Origin: Blastomonas aquatica
GTDB lineage: Bacteria; Pseudomonadota; Alphaproteobacteria; Sphingomonadales; Sphingomonadaceae
Direction of reading: 5' to 3'
Length of the DNA stretch: 64,000 nucleotides
NCBI RefSeq assembly: GCF_014639875.1
Contig: NZ_BMGD01000002.1
Span: 496,001 to 560,000 of the forward strand
The notes beneath the pieces are model-generated. The model did no database searches and was not told the DNA's origin. It was given only the letters and a program-made list of their open reading frames with translations. How positions within the stretch are numbered: position 1 is the stretch's first letter; every line of letters starts with the position of its first letter. The translations under genes were made by a program, and so were the position numbers. Positions 24,071-31,623 of this stretch are shown here, one piece after another.

Positions 24071-24346
24071 ATGGCACATAAGAAAGCTGGCGGTTCGTCG
24101 CGCAACGGTCGTGATTCCGCAGGTCGCCGTCTTGGCGTGAAGAAGTTCGGCGGCGAGCCGGTAATTGGTGGCAACATCATTATCCGTCAGCGCGGAACCA
24201 AGGTCTATGCCGGTGCCAATGTTGGCATGGGCAAGGATCACACGCTGTTTGCGCTGACCGAAGGCCAGGTGAAATTTCACGCCGGCCGCCTTGGCCGCAA
24301 ATACGTCTCGGTGGTCGCACCGGTGATGGCGGAAGCCGCCGAATAA
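24071..24346 (+). CDS. rpmA: 50S ribosomal protein L27
   Basis: The 91-residue product starts [25 protein letters not shown], the universal L27 N-terminus that reaches the peptidyl-transferase centre. AAGGAG lies upstream. It is cotranscribed with rplU and ends in a strong terminator. There is no Firmicutes-type N-terminal cleavage extension. Confidence 0.98.
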   Translation: MAHKKAGGSSRNGRDSAGRRLGVKKFGGEPVIGGNIIIRQRGTKVYAGANVGMGKDHTLFALTEGQVKFHAGRLGRKYVSVVAPVMAEAAE

Positions 24347-24418
24347 CGGACGATCGATGACGGGTCGTCCCTCACAGGGATGACCCCGGCCAGTGGTGCG
24401 CCACTGGACCAGATGACA

Positions 24419-24453
24419 GGGAGATGGGGTCCGTCCCATCTCCCTTTCTTTTT
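24419..24453 (+). terminator. Rho-independent terminator of rplU-rpmA
   Basis: GGGAGATGGG (24419-24428) pairs perfectly with CCCATCTCCC (24435-24444), followed by TTTCTTTTT. This is a textbook intrinsic terminator. Confidence 0.95.
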
Positions 24454-24527
24454 GTCTCCCTGTCACGCCATTGACTCAGGCCTGTCACCTTTGGGTGGCA
24501 TGGGCCGGGCAACACAGGAGAGAAATA

Positions 24528-25067
24528 ATGTTTGCAAGAACGCAAAGATTGTTGCTGCGGCCTTTCTGGCCGGAGGACGCCGAGGCGCTTTTCGCTGCAA
24601 TCAACGATCAGGGGATTGTCTGCAATCTGGCGCGCGCGCCCTGGCCCTATTCGCGCGAAGACGCCCGTGACTTTGCTTCGCGTGCTCAGGATCCGCTTTA
24701 TCCGCACTTCCTGCTGACATTGCCCAGCGATACCGGCCAGACGCTGGTCGGTAGTTGTGGGCTGGCGGAGACCGACGGCCAGGCCGAACTCGGCTACTGG
24801 ATTGCGCGCAAGCATTGGGGGCAGGGCTTTGCGACCGAAGCGGCGCGCGCTGTGGTCGCCAACGCCTGGATGCTCGGTCACCGGCAGCTGGTATCGAGCC
24901 ACTATATCGACAATCCCGCATCGGGCGCGGTACTCCGCCGCCTGGGCTTCCGCCCCACCGGCATCGTCCGTCCGCGCTTCAGCACCGGGCGCGGCTATGA
25001 AGCGATGGCGCAGGAATATGTGCTGGAAAGCGACATGGTGGAGGTCGAGCGACCGCTGGCGGCTTAA
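24528..25067 (+). CDS. GNAT family N-acetyltransferase
   Basis: The 179-residue product starts at ATG 24528 behind AGGAGAG. It begins MFARTQRLLLRPFWPEDAEALF and contains VGSCGLAETDGQAELGYWIARKHWGQGFATEAARAV, the acetyl-CoA-binding region of RimJ/RimL-type GNATs, then NPASGAVLRRLGFRPTG. The substrate is unknown. A small hairpin (CTCCCG-aaag-CGGGAG, 25085-25100) separates it from the convergent SPOR gene. Position after rplU-rpmA is common in sphingomonads, though it has its own ribosome site and lies past the terminator. Confidence 0.88.
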   Translation: MFARTQRLLLRPFWPEDAEALFAAINDQGIVCNLARAPWPYSREDARDFASRAQDPLYPHFLLTLPSDTGQTLVGSCGLAETDGQAELGYWIARKHWGQGFATEAARAVVANAWMLGHRQLVSSHYIDNPASGAVLRRLGFRPTGIVRPRFSTGRGYEAMAQEYVLESDMVEVERPLAA

Positions 25068-25125
25068 AAAAGGACAATTCTCCGCTCCCGAAAGCGGGAG
25101 TGGAACGGAGATATCCGGGCAGTGC

Positions 25126-26328
25126 CTATTTCTTCACCGCAAAGCACGCCTGTCCGGACCTGGTGACGGTATCGCAGGCTTGCTTCGCGGCCGCTTGGGT
25201 GGCGAAGGGGCCTGCCTGCAGTTTCGTGATCGCGCCGGCCTTGACAAGATAGGACTGGAGTCCGGTGAGCGCGGCGTTCTGGCGCTCGAGTCCGGTCCAC
25301 AAGGTGCGTGCGCGGCCTTCGTTGCTGAAGGCGCCAAGCTGGACGCGCCAGTCGCCGGTCGTGGCAACCGCAGATGAGGCGCTGGCCGCAGCCGCCACCG
25401 GCGCAGCGGTCGAGGCAGGCGCGCGCGGAGTTGGCACTGGAGCAGGCGACGGCGGCGCGGTCTTCGAGGGTGATCCCATCGTGGCAAAGTCGACGCCCGC
25501 GCTCGCGGCGGTGCTGGTCGGACCTGATGATGCCGCCGGGATGACGGTGCCATTGGCGTTCGATGGGGGCAGGCTGGTGGTCTGGATGGTCGAAGACGCA
25601 CCAGTCCTGCGCGCGGGCGCAGACGCTGCGGCTTGGGCAGCAGCGGGTGCCGGCGGGGCTGTCTTTACGCCCGCGGTCGCGCCGGTGGCAGTGTCGCCGA
25701 CCAATCCTGCAGCGGCATTGGCCAGCTTCTGGCGTTCCGAGGTTGCTTCACGCTCAAGCTGTGCAGCGAGTTGCGTACCCTGGGTGCGATCGGTCAGCGG
25801 AATATACTTGTCCATCGTCGCCAGGCTACGCGATGCCTGGGGCAGGCCCTGCGCCGATGCCCGGGTCATCAGCGCATAGGCGCGGACCCAGTCCTTTTCG
25901 GCAATATCGCCGTTAAACATCGCGGTGCCCAGAACATACTGCGCGCGCGGCTCGCCCCGCGCTGAAGACGCCCGGATATAGGGCATGGCCTCTTCGCGGC
26001 GGTTGTCCTGGAACAGCACCAGCCCATAATTGTCGGCTGCCTGGACATGACCCTTTTCGGCGGCCTTTTTGTACCAGCTTTCTGCAATCTTCAGATCGGT
26101 CGGCACACCGCGGCCCAATTTGTACGCCTGGCCGAGGTTGAACTGCGCATCCGCATCGCCCTGGGCTGCGGGATCGCGCCATTCGGCGATCGCCACGCCA
26201 AACTCGCCGCGCTCCCATGCATCGACTCCCGCCTTGACGTCAGCCAGGGCTGGCGATGTCATCCCCAGCGCCAGCAACCCTGCGGTGAGCATCCGTGATG
26301 CGGGCGAAAATCTTTTTGAATGTGCCAT
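25126..26328 (-). CDS. Sel1-repeat and SPOR-domain exported protein
   Basis: The product has 400 residues from the Met giving MAHSKRFSPASRM. A signal peptide (LTAGLLALGMTSPALA) leads to Sel1-like repeats (DADAQFNLGQAYKLGRGVPTD, KAAEKGHVQAADNYGLVL, RGEPRAQYVLGTAMFNGD), an Ala/Pro/Thr-rich linker of about 120 residues and a C-terminal SPOR domain (WRVQLGAFSNEGRARTLWTGL). SPOR domains bind peptidoglycan stripped of stem peptides at the division site. It is divergent from the ParA-like gene, which heads another SPOR-containing operon. Confidence 0.88.
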   Translation of the reverse strand: MAHSKRFSPASRMLTAGLLALGMTSPALADVKAGVDAWERGEFGVAIAEWRDPAAQGDADAQFNLGQAYKLGRGVPTDLKIAESWYKKAAEKGHVQAADNYGLVLFQDNRREEAMPYIRASSARGEPRAQYVLGTAMFNGDIAEKDWVRAYALMTRASAQGLPQASRSLATMDKYIPLTDRTQGTQLAAQLEREATSERQKLANAAAGLVGDTATGATAGVKTAPPAPAAAQAAASAPARRTGASSTIQTTSLPPSNANGTVIPAASSGPTSTAASAGVDFATMGSPSKTAPPSPAPVPTPRAPASTAAPVAAAASASSAVATTGDWRVQLGAFSNEGRARTLWTGLERQNAALTGLQSYLVKAGAITKLQAGPFATQAAAKQACDTVTRSGQACFAVKK

Positions 26329-26434
26329 GCGCGTCTTGCTCCATCGCATATGGTAAAGCCGTTTTCCGACCCTAACAGGCCGGTCTTGCGCGGCAAGCCG
26401 GGCTTACCGTTCGTTAAATGCGTAAATCGCTATA

Positions 26435-26451
26435 GCTAACGACACGTTAGC
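26435..26451. promoter_or_regulatory. 17-bp dyad between the two SPOR-linked units
   Basis: GCTAACG-ACA-CGTTAGC is a perfect inverted repeat with 7-bp arms, in the 267-bp divergent region between the Sel1/SPOR gene and the ParA-like gene. It looks like an operator for a dimeric regulator. At 26528-26542 TTAA-N7-TTAG is one base from the CtrA box TTAA-N7-TTAA and lies 54 bp before the ParA-like start. Confidence 0.5.
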
Positions 26452-26595
26452 AAAGCGTTGATGGGGCAATCAACCCGCGCAAATTCTGCGCCTCCGCGCC
26501 GCTGTCCAAATCCGGCACAAGCCAGCGTTAACTCAAAATTAGCCGGCAATGGCGCATTTTCTGCTCTGACCGATTGGACGGTATAGGGGGTTTGA

Positions 26596-27312
26596 GTGCG
26601 CGTACTCGCTTTGGCATCTCAAAAAGGAGGATCCGGCAAGACGACTCTGTCGGGTCATCTCGCCGTGCAGGCGCAACTGGCCGGTGACGGCCCGGTGGTG
26701 TTGATCGACATCGATCCGCAAGGCTCGCTCGCCGATTGGTGGAACGAGCGAGAGCCGGAATATCCTGCCTTTGCCCAGACCACCGTGGCTCGGCTGCCCG
26801 CCGATCTTTCGATTCTGCGCCAGCAGGGTTTCAAGCTTGCGGTCATCGATACCCCGCCTGCGATCACGATGGCGATCCAGTCGGTGATCTCGGTGGCTGA
26901 ACTTATAGTGGTGCCGACTCGTCCCAGCCCGCACGATCTGCGCGCCGTGGGCGCAACGGTCGATCTGTGCGAGCGCGCAGGCAAGCCTTTGATTTTCGTC
27001 GTCAACGCCGCCACGCCCAAGGCCCGTATCACATCGGAGGCCGCCGTCGCGCTGTCACAGCATGGCACGGTCGCACCGACGACATTGCACCACCGCACCG
27101 ATTTTGCCGCATCGATGATCGATGGCCGCACGGTGATGGAGGTCGACCCCAACGGCAAGTCCGCTGGCGAGGTTCGTGCGCTGTGGAGCTATATCTCCGA
27201 CCGGCTCGAGAAGAATTTCCGCCGCACGGTGTTTGCCGTGCCCAACGCGCCCGTGATCCCCGGCGCCATCCGCCCGATGGGCGGCTTCGGTCGCCGCGTG
27301 GCGGGATCGTAA
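26596..27312 (+). CDS. ParA-like P-loop ATPase
   Basis: The 238-residue product has a GTG start behind AGGGGG. It shows the deviant Walker A KGGSGKTT (residues 10-17), VLIDIDPQGSLADW and VIDTPPAI, the signature of ParA/MinD partition ATPases. It lacks an N-terminal HTH, like chromosomal or MipZ/PpfA-type orphan ParAs. No parB or parS is in the window. It heads a three-gene unit with a putative DNA-binding protein and a TPR/SPOR lipoprotein. It probably positions some cargo on the nucleoid or at the division plane. Confidence 0.88.
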   Translation: MRVLALASQKGGSGKTTLSGHLAVQAQLAGDGPVVLIDIDPQGSLADWWNEREPEYPAFAQTTVARLPADLSILRQQGFKLAVIDTPPAITMAIQSVISVAELIVVPTRPSPHDLRAVGATVDLCERAGKPLIFVVNAATPKARITSEAAVALSQHGTVAPTTLHHRTDFAASMIDGRTVMEVDPNGKSAGEVRALWSYISDRLEKNFRRTVFAVPNAPVIPGAIRPMGGFGRRVAGS

Positions 27313-27330
27313 GCGAACACGGGGGCAAGG

Positions 27331-28083
27331 ATGAGCTTTATGGCCGAACCCAAACCGATTGCTTCGCTTTCTTCGGGGCTGCTTGCGCGCAAGGGTGCTG
27401 CACGCCCGGCGATGCGCCGCCAGGGGATGGACGCGATGAGCCCGATGGGCAGCATGATGCTGCCCCAGCGGACCGAGGGTGATTTCATTGCGCAGGACGA
27501 TCTGGGCTGGAACGACATGGGTTACGATGTCGATCCCGCACACGATGAGCATGTGCCCGATTACGGCAACCTGCTTGCCGGTGCGATCCCCGATGCCTTG
27601 CCCGCGCAGGAACCGGCTGTCGATACTTCGCCTGAGATCGCTGCGCCGGTGGTCCCCGATGTCGTGCGTCAGCAGGCCGAGATCGCCGAGCGCTTGGCTG
27701 CAGCTGAACCCGAAGAGATGATTGAGCCCGCGCTGCCCGATGTTGCACCAGAAACAGATGCGTACCTTGACGCCGACCAGGCTACTGATCCGCAGCCAGA
27801 GCTGCCATCAGTTCTTTCGGTGCGCAAGCGCAAGGTTGCGGCGCCGGTCTCTGTGCCCGTCTCTATCCCCGTTGCAGAGGCGATCGCAGCAGTGCCTGCA
27901 GGACGCCGCGCGGCATTCACCTTGCGGCTGGACAGCGACCGGCACCTGAAGCTGAGGCTGGCCAGCGCGGTCACCGGGCAGTCGGCGCAGGCGCTGGTTA
28001 CTGCGGCGCTTGACGAATTGTTAACCAAAATACCCGAAATAGAGGACCTCGCCGGCCGCGTACCGCGTCCGGCAGGGCGTTGA
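27331..28083 (+). CDS. Acidic protein with putative ribbon-helix-helix C-terminus
   Basis: The 250-residue product has an N-terminal 170 residues that are acidic, Pro/Ala-rich and probably disordered. The last 70 residues are compact: RRAAFTLRLDSDRHLKLRLASAVTGQSAQALVTAALDELL. A beta strand followed by two helices with Leu spacing is what a ribbon-helix-helix (ParG/Arc-like) domain looks like. ParA proteins often pair with such small DNA-binding partners. It begins 18 bp after the ParA-like gene. The DNA-binding role is an inference. Confidence 0.75.
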   Translation: MSFMAEPKPIASLSSGLLARKGAARPAMRRQGMDAMSPMGSMMLPQRTEGDFIAQDDLGWNDMGYDVDPAHDEHVPDYGNLLAGAIPDALPAQEPAVDTSPEIAAPVVPDVVRQQAEIAERLAAAEPEEMIEPALPDVAPETDAYLDADQATDPQPELPSVLSVRKRKVAAPVSVPVSIPVAEAIAAVPAGRRAAFTLRLDSDRHLKLRLASAVTGQSAQALVTAALDELLTKIPEIEDLAGRVPRPAGR

Positions 28084-28124
28084 AACAGATTAGCGGGTCG
28101 GGCCTGGCAAAGAGGGAAATGGCT

Positions 28125-29573
28125 ATGACGAGCGGAGCAAAGACGAACAGGACCCTGGCACTGAAGCTGGCTGCATCGACCATTCTGGTTGGCAGCGTGC
28201 TGGTCAGCTGCTCGGCGAGCTCGGGTGGTGGCCGTCCGCAGAGCCTTTCGAGCAACGCTCAAAAGGCGCTGGATGACGGCAAGCCTGAAAAGGCGTTGGC
28301 GAAGGCTGAAGCGTCTGTAGCACTCGATCCACGTGATCCCGGACTTCGCCAGACGCTCGCAAATGCCTATCTCGCCAACGGCCGCTTTGCCTCGGCGCGC
28401 CAGAGCCTCGACGATGCCATGGCGCTGGGCGATTACAGCGCCCGCACCGTGATCAGCCTGGCACTGATGCATGCCGCCGAGGGCCGCAGCAACGCGGCAC
28501 AGGCGCTGCTTCGCGAACACCGTGAAACCATTCCTGCCAGCGATTACGGCCTCGCGATGGCGCTTGCCGGGGACACCCGCCAAGGCGTCGATGTGCTGGT
28601 CGATCAAATTCGCAACGGCGAAAACTCCGCTAAGGTCCGCCAGAACCTCGCTTTTGCCTACGCGCTCGATGGCCGCTGGCGCGAGGCGCAGATCATGGTC
28701 GGACAGGATCTCGACCCCAAGGTCGCCGAAGGCCGGATCGCCGAATGGGCGCGCATTGCGCACCCCCAGGCGCATGTTCAGCGTGTTGCATCGGTACTGG
28801 GGGTAACCCCGGCCGAGTATGATCCAGGTCAGCCAGTGCAGCTTGCGCTGTCTTCCAACCCGTCGATGGCACAGGTCGTGACCGAAATCGGCCAGCAGGC
28901 GATGGCAGGCAATGGCCCTGCTGCAGGCCCGATCGAATTGCCACCCGTTCAGGATAGCCGCATGGAAATGGCAGGCGCTGAAACCGCACCCGCGAGCGTG
29001 TACGCCCAGGCCGCACCTTTATCTGCTCCCGCAGCGATGGCTCAGGATATCGAACAGCCGCGCGCCCTGTTGGCGCCGCTGCTGGTGGCGCGCGAAATCG
29101 TGCAGCCGCTTCCTGGCAACTATCGCGCCAAGCCGATCCGCAAGGCGAGTTCGGTGCAGGTTGCTTCGCGTGAACCAATTGTCGAGGATGAACGTCGCGG
29201 TCGGGTCATAGCGCCGCGGGCTGCTGCGGCCCCCCGGGCGGCCGAAGCACCTGCCGTGTTCCAGAAAGCAAGCTTTGCGCCGGTCAGCGGGGGCGGCTAT
29301 GCCGTCCAGCTGGGCGTGTTCTCGAATGCTGCCAACGCAGACCGGGCGTGGGCGGGGTACAGTGCCAAGCACAAGGACCTGGCATCGTTCTCGAAGGTCG
29401 CTACGCCCGCTACTGTTGGCAATCGCACGCTGCACCGGTTGACCGCGAGCGGCTTTGGCGACGAAAAGAGCGCTCGCGCAATGTGTGCCAAGGTGCGCTC
29501 GGCAGGCGGCGAGTGCATCATCTCACGCGCCGCGCCCAAGCCGGCTGGAACGCAGATCGCTGCACGCCGCTGA
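28125..29573 (+). CDS. TPR and SPOR-domain lipoprotein
   Basis: The product has 482 residues from ATG 28125, 8 nt after AGAGGG; upstream TTG and ATG codons are less well placed. The signal ends VLVSC, a lipobox. TPR-like repeats follow (ALDDGKPEKALAKAEASVALDP, LRQTLANAYLANGRFASARQSL), then a long Ala/Pro linker and a SPOR domain (YAVQLGVFSNAANADRAWAG). It should sit in the envelope and recognise septal peptidoglycan. It is cotranscribed with the ParA-like ATPase, linking a cytoplasmic positioning protein to a septal one. Confidence 0.88.
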   Translation: MTSGAKTNRTLALKLAASTILVGSVLVSCSASSGGGRPQSLSSNAQKALDDGKPEKALAKAEASVALDPRDPGLRQTLANAYLANGRFASARQSLDDAMALGDYSARTVISLALMHAAEGRSNAAQALLREHRETIPASDYGLAMALAGDTRQGVDVLVDQIRNGENSAKVRQNLAFAYALDGRWREAQIMVGQDLDPKVAEGRIAEWARIAHPQAHVQRVASVLGVTPAEYDPGQPVQLALSSNPSMAQVVTEIGQQAMAGNGPAAGPIELPPVQDSRMEMAGAETAPASVYAQAAPLSAPAAMAQDIEQPRALLAPLLVAREIVQPLPGNYRAKPIRKASSVQVASREPIVEDERRGRVIAPRAAAAPRAAEAPAVFQKASFAPVSGGGYAVQLGVFSNAANADRAWAGYSAKHKDLASFSKVATPATVGNRTLHRLTASGFGDEKSARAMCAKVRSAGGECIISRAAPKPAGTQIAARR

Positions 29574-29601
29574 GTTTGGTCTCGCGTTAAATTGGTAACC
29601 C

Positions 29602-29676
29602 GTTCTCCGGCGAAAGCCGGAGACCAGGGCGACTACAGCGCAATCTGGCCCCTGGATTCCGGCTTTCGCCGGAAAA
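29602..29676. repeat. Family A inverted-repeat element (copy 2)
   Basis: The left arm CTCCGGCGAAAGCCGGAG (29605-29622) and right arm TTCCGGCTTTCGCCGGAA (29657-29674) flank a 34-bp spacer. It lies 30 bp after the TPR/SPOR gene, before a convergent gene. Confidence 0.88.
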
Positions 29677-29694
29677 CAAAAACGGCCTAACCTC

Positions 29695-30633
29695 TCAAGC
29701 CTTCACAAGCCCGATTTCCACCAGCCGCTGGTGCAGATAGTCATCCGCCAGGATCGGCTCGGGGTAGCGATTGGGTGCGTCCGCGCTGATGCAGCCTTCC
29801 AGCGTGCGGATCGGGAAGTCCGAGCGGAGGTGGAGGAAGAACGGCATCGAATAGCGACTGTACTTCGCCCGGTCGCCTGCGGGGTTGCGCACGCGGTGGG
29901 TGGTCGAAGGCAGGGCATGGTTGGTCAGCCGCTGCAGCATGTCACCGACATTGACCACCAACGCGCCTTCGGGGGGACGCATGTCGATCCACGATCCATC
30001 GCGCGCGAGCACCTCGAGCCCGCCTTCTTCTGCGCCCAATAGCAAGGTGATCAGGTTGATATCCTCATGCGCTCCCGCACGAATCGCGCCTTCTGCGCCC
30101 TGACTGGCATCCATCGGCGGATAATGCAGCAGCCGCAGGATCGAATTGCCTTCGTGAACGGCAGGCTCGAACCAGTCTGCGTCCAGCCCGAGATACACCG
30201 CGATCCGCGACAGGATAATGTTGCCCACCCGGTCGAATTCGGCGAACAGCGGGTCGAAGGTCGCGCGAAAGCCCGCAGGCCGGTCGGGCCAGACATTGCG
30301 CGGCATGGTGTGCGCGATCGGACTGGCGGGATCGATCTCGCGGCCGACGTGCCAGAATTCCTTGAGATCGTGCGCCTTGGCATCCTTGGCGATCTCGGTG
30401 CCAAACGGAGTGTAGCCGCGCTGGCCGCCGGCTTGCGCGTCATAATAGCGGCGCTTTTCCTCGGTCGGCAGCGCGAAGAACGCTTCGGTTTGCTCCCAGC
30501 CCTGCTTTACCAGCGCAGGGTCCAGCCCATGATCCTTGATCATCGCAAAGCCATAGGTCGAAAAGCTCATCCCCAGCTTTTGCGCCAGCGCGGCGGGTTC
30601 ATCGGTGAGCGAGAGAATGGGCAGTTGAATCAT
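29695..30633 (-). CDS. 2-oxoglutarate/Fe(II)-dependent oxygenase, isopenicillin N synthase-like
   Basis: The product has 312 residues from the Met giving MIQLPILSLTDE. The family signature is present: an N-terminal DIOX_N-like part (GFAMIKDHGLDPALVKQGWEQTEAFFALP), then the Fe ligands in HEDINLITLL (H-x-D) and the distal His in HALPSTTHRVRNP with R-x-S nearby (KYSRYSMPFFLH). It hydroxylates or oxidises an unknown small molecule. The divergent neighbour is an EVE protein. No biosynthetic cluster surrounds it. Confidence 0.9.
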   Translation of the reverse strand: MIQLPILSLTDEPAALAQKLGMSFSTYGFAMIKDHGLDPALVKQGWEQTEAFFALPTEEKRRYYDAQAGGQRGYTPFGTEIAKDAKAHDLKEFWHVGREIDPASPIAHTMPRNVWPDRPAGFRATFDPLFAEFDRVGNIILSRIAVYLGLDADWFEPAVHEGNSILRLLHYPPMDASQGAEGAIRAGAHEDINLITLLLGAEEGGLEVLARDGSWIDMRPPEGALVVNVGDMLQRLTNHALPSTTHRVRNPAGDRAKYSRYSMPFFLHLRSDFPIRTLEGCISADAPNRYPEPILADDYLHQRLVEIGLVKA

Positions 30634-30701
30634 GGTGCGGTCCGCAATAGCTGGGTGGGAGACGATATCCGCCCCATGTAGGCGCATGAACGGAAAAAAT
30701 C

Positions 30702-31130
30702 ATGACCCAATATTGGCTGATGAAATCGGAACCCGACGAATATGGCTGGGCCGATCTGGTGAAGGCGGGCGAGGGGGTTTGGGACGGTGTCCGCAACGCG
30801 CAAGCATCGAACAACCTCAAGGCGATGCAGGTCGGCGATCTGGCGCTGTTCTATCACTCGCGCACCGGGCTTGAAGCGGTCGGCGTCATGGAGATCAGCG
30901 CGGCGGCGTTCCCCGATCCCAAGGACAAGACCGGACGCTGGGTCGCGGTCAAGGTCAAGCCGGTGCATCCGCTCAATAGGCCGGTGACGCTCAAGGCGAT
31001 GAAGGCGCGCCCTTCGCTTGCCGACATGGCGATGCTGCGCCAGTCGCGATTGTCGGTCGCGCAGCTGAACGCGGACGAGTGGGGGGAGATCCTGAAAATG
31101 GCCGGGAACGGATCGGCCGCACCTGCGTAA
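30702..31130 (+). CDS. EVE domain protein
   Basis: The 142-residue product reads MTQYWLMKSEPDEYGWADLV ... GVWDGVRNAQASNNLKAMQVGDLALFYHS, the hallmark of EVE domains, which are related to PUA and YTH folds and can bind modified bases in DNA or RNA. Many standalone EVE proteins are housekeeping genes of unknown role. Length is typical. It is divergent from the 2OG oxygenase and upstream of csbD. Confidence 0.93.
   Translation: MTQYWLMKSEPDEYGWADLVKAGEGVWDGVRNAQASNNLKAMQVGDLALFYHSRTGLEAVGVMEISAAAFPDPKDKTGRWVAVKVKPVHPLNRPVTLKAMKARPSLADMAMLRQSRLSVAQLNADEWGEILKMAGNGSAAPA
31105..31129 (+). promoter_or_regulatory. Candidate EcfG general-stress promoter before csbD
   Basis: GGAAC (31105-31109) and CGTA (31126-31129) are 16 bp apart, close to the alphaproteobacterial EcfG pattern GGAAC-N16-17-CGTT. 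It lies in the last codons of the EVE gene, about 54 bp before the csbD start. CsbD proteins are stress-induced elsewhere, which supports the reading. Confidence 0.5.
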
Positions 31131-31182
31131 TTTGTCTTGAAGCCGGGGATGAGCCCCCGCAGACATATCAAGGAGACACATT

Positions 31183-31365
31183 ATGGGTGAATTTCAGGAC
31201 AAGGCCAAGGGCGCCGGCAACAATCTCGCTGGCAAGGTCAAGGAAGGCATCGGTGCCGCCACTGACAACCACAGCCTGGAAGCCGAAGGCAAGGCGCAGC
31301 AGCTCAAGGGCGATGCGCAGAACCTCAAGGGTGACGTGAAGGGTGCGTTGGGCGACAAGACCTGA
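31183..31365 (+). CDS. CsbD family stress protein
   Basis: The 60-residue product reads MGEFQDKAKGAGNNLAGKVKEGIGAATDN ... KAQQLKGDAQNLKGDVKGALGDK, which is the full CsbD pattern of amphipathic Lys/Gly-rich repeats. It is cytosolic and highly hydrophilic. CsbD proteins accumulate under general stress, with no known activity. AAGGAG is 8-9 nt upstream. A strong terminator follows. Confidence 0.95.
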   Translation: MGEFQDKAKGAGNNLAGKVKEGIGAATDNHSLEAEGKAQQLKGDAQNLKGDVKGALGDKT

Positions 31366-31393
31366 TTGCTTCCTGATCTGATCTGATCAAACG

Positions 31394-31433
31394 AAAAACC
31401 GGTCTTCCGCGCAAGCAGGAGGGCCGGTTTTTT
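31394..31433 (+). terminator. Rho-independent terminator of csbD
   Basis: AAAAACCGGTC-type and GGCCGGTTTTTTT-type arms pair around a GC-rich loop. The U-run is 7 long. It lies about 30 bp after the stop. Confidence 0.9.
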
Positions 31434-31449
31434 TGTGTGCGTGCTGCCT

Positions 31450-31618
31450 ATCCCTCTCCCTCTCCCGTGCAGTGAGAGGGTGGCGAAGACTTGGGCCGCA
31501 TGGACCTAGTCGAAACTGGGTGAGGGCAGGCGGGTGCAGCGCCGCCTGTCACCCCCATCCAACTCCGCCTAGCCTCGCTGCGCTCGGCAAGGCTGCGTAT
31601 CCTTGTCCCAAGGGAAGA
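31450..31618. repeat. Family C repeat element (copy 2)
   Basis: It shares CTCTCCC, GAGAGGG, GACTTGGGCCGC and GGACCTAGTCG with the element at 16296-16441, and ends in an inverted segment with CGCCTAGCC. It is longer and more degraded. It occupies most of the 258-bp space between csbD and the TPP-enzyme gene. Confidence 0.6.
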
Positions 31619-31623
31619 ACGAG

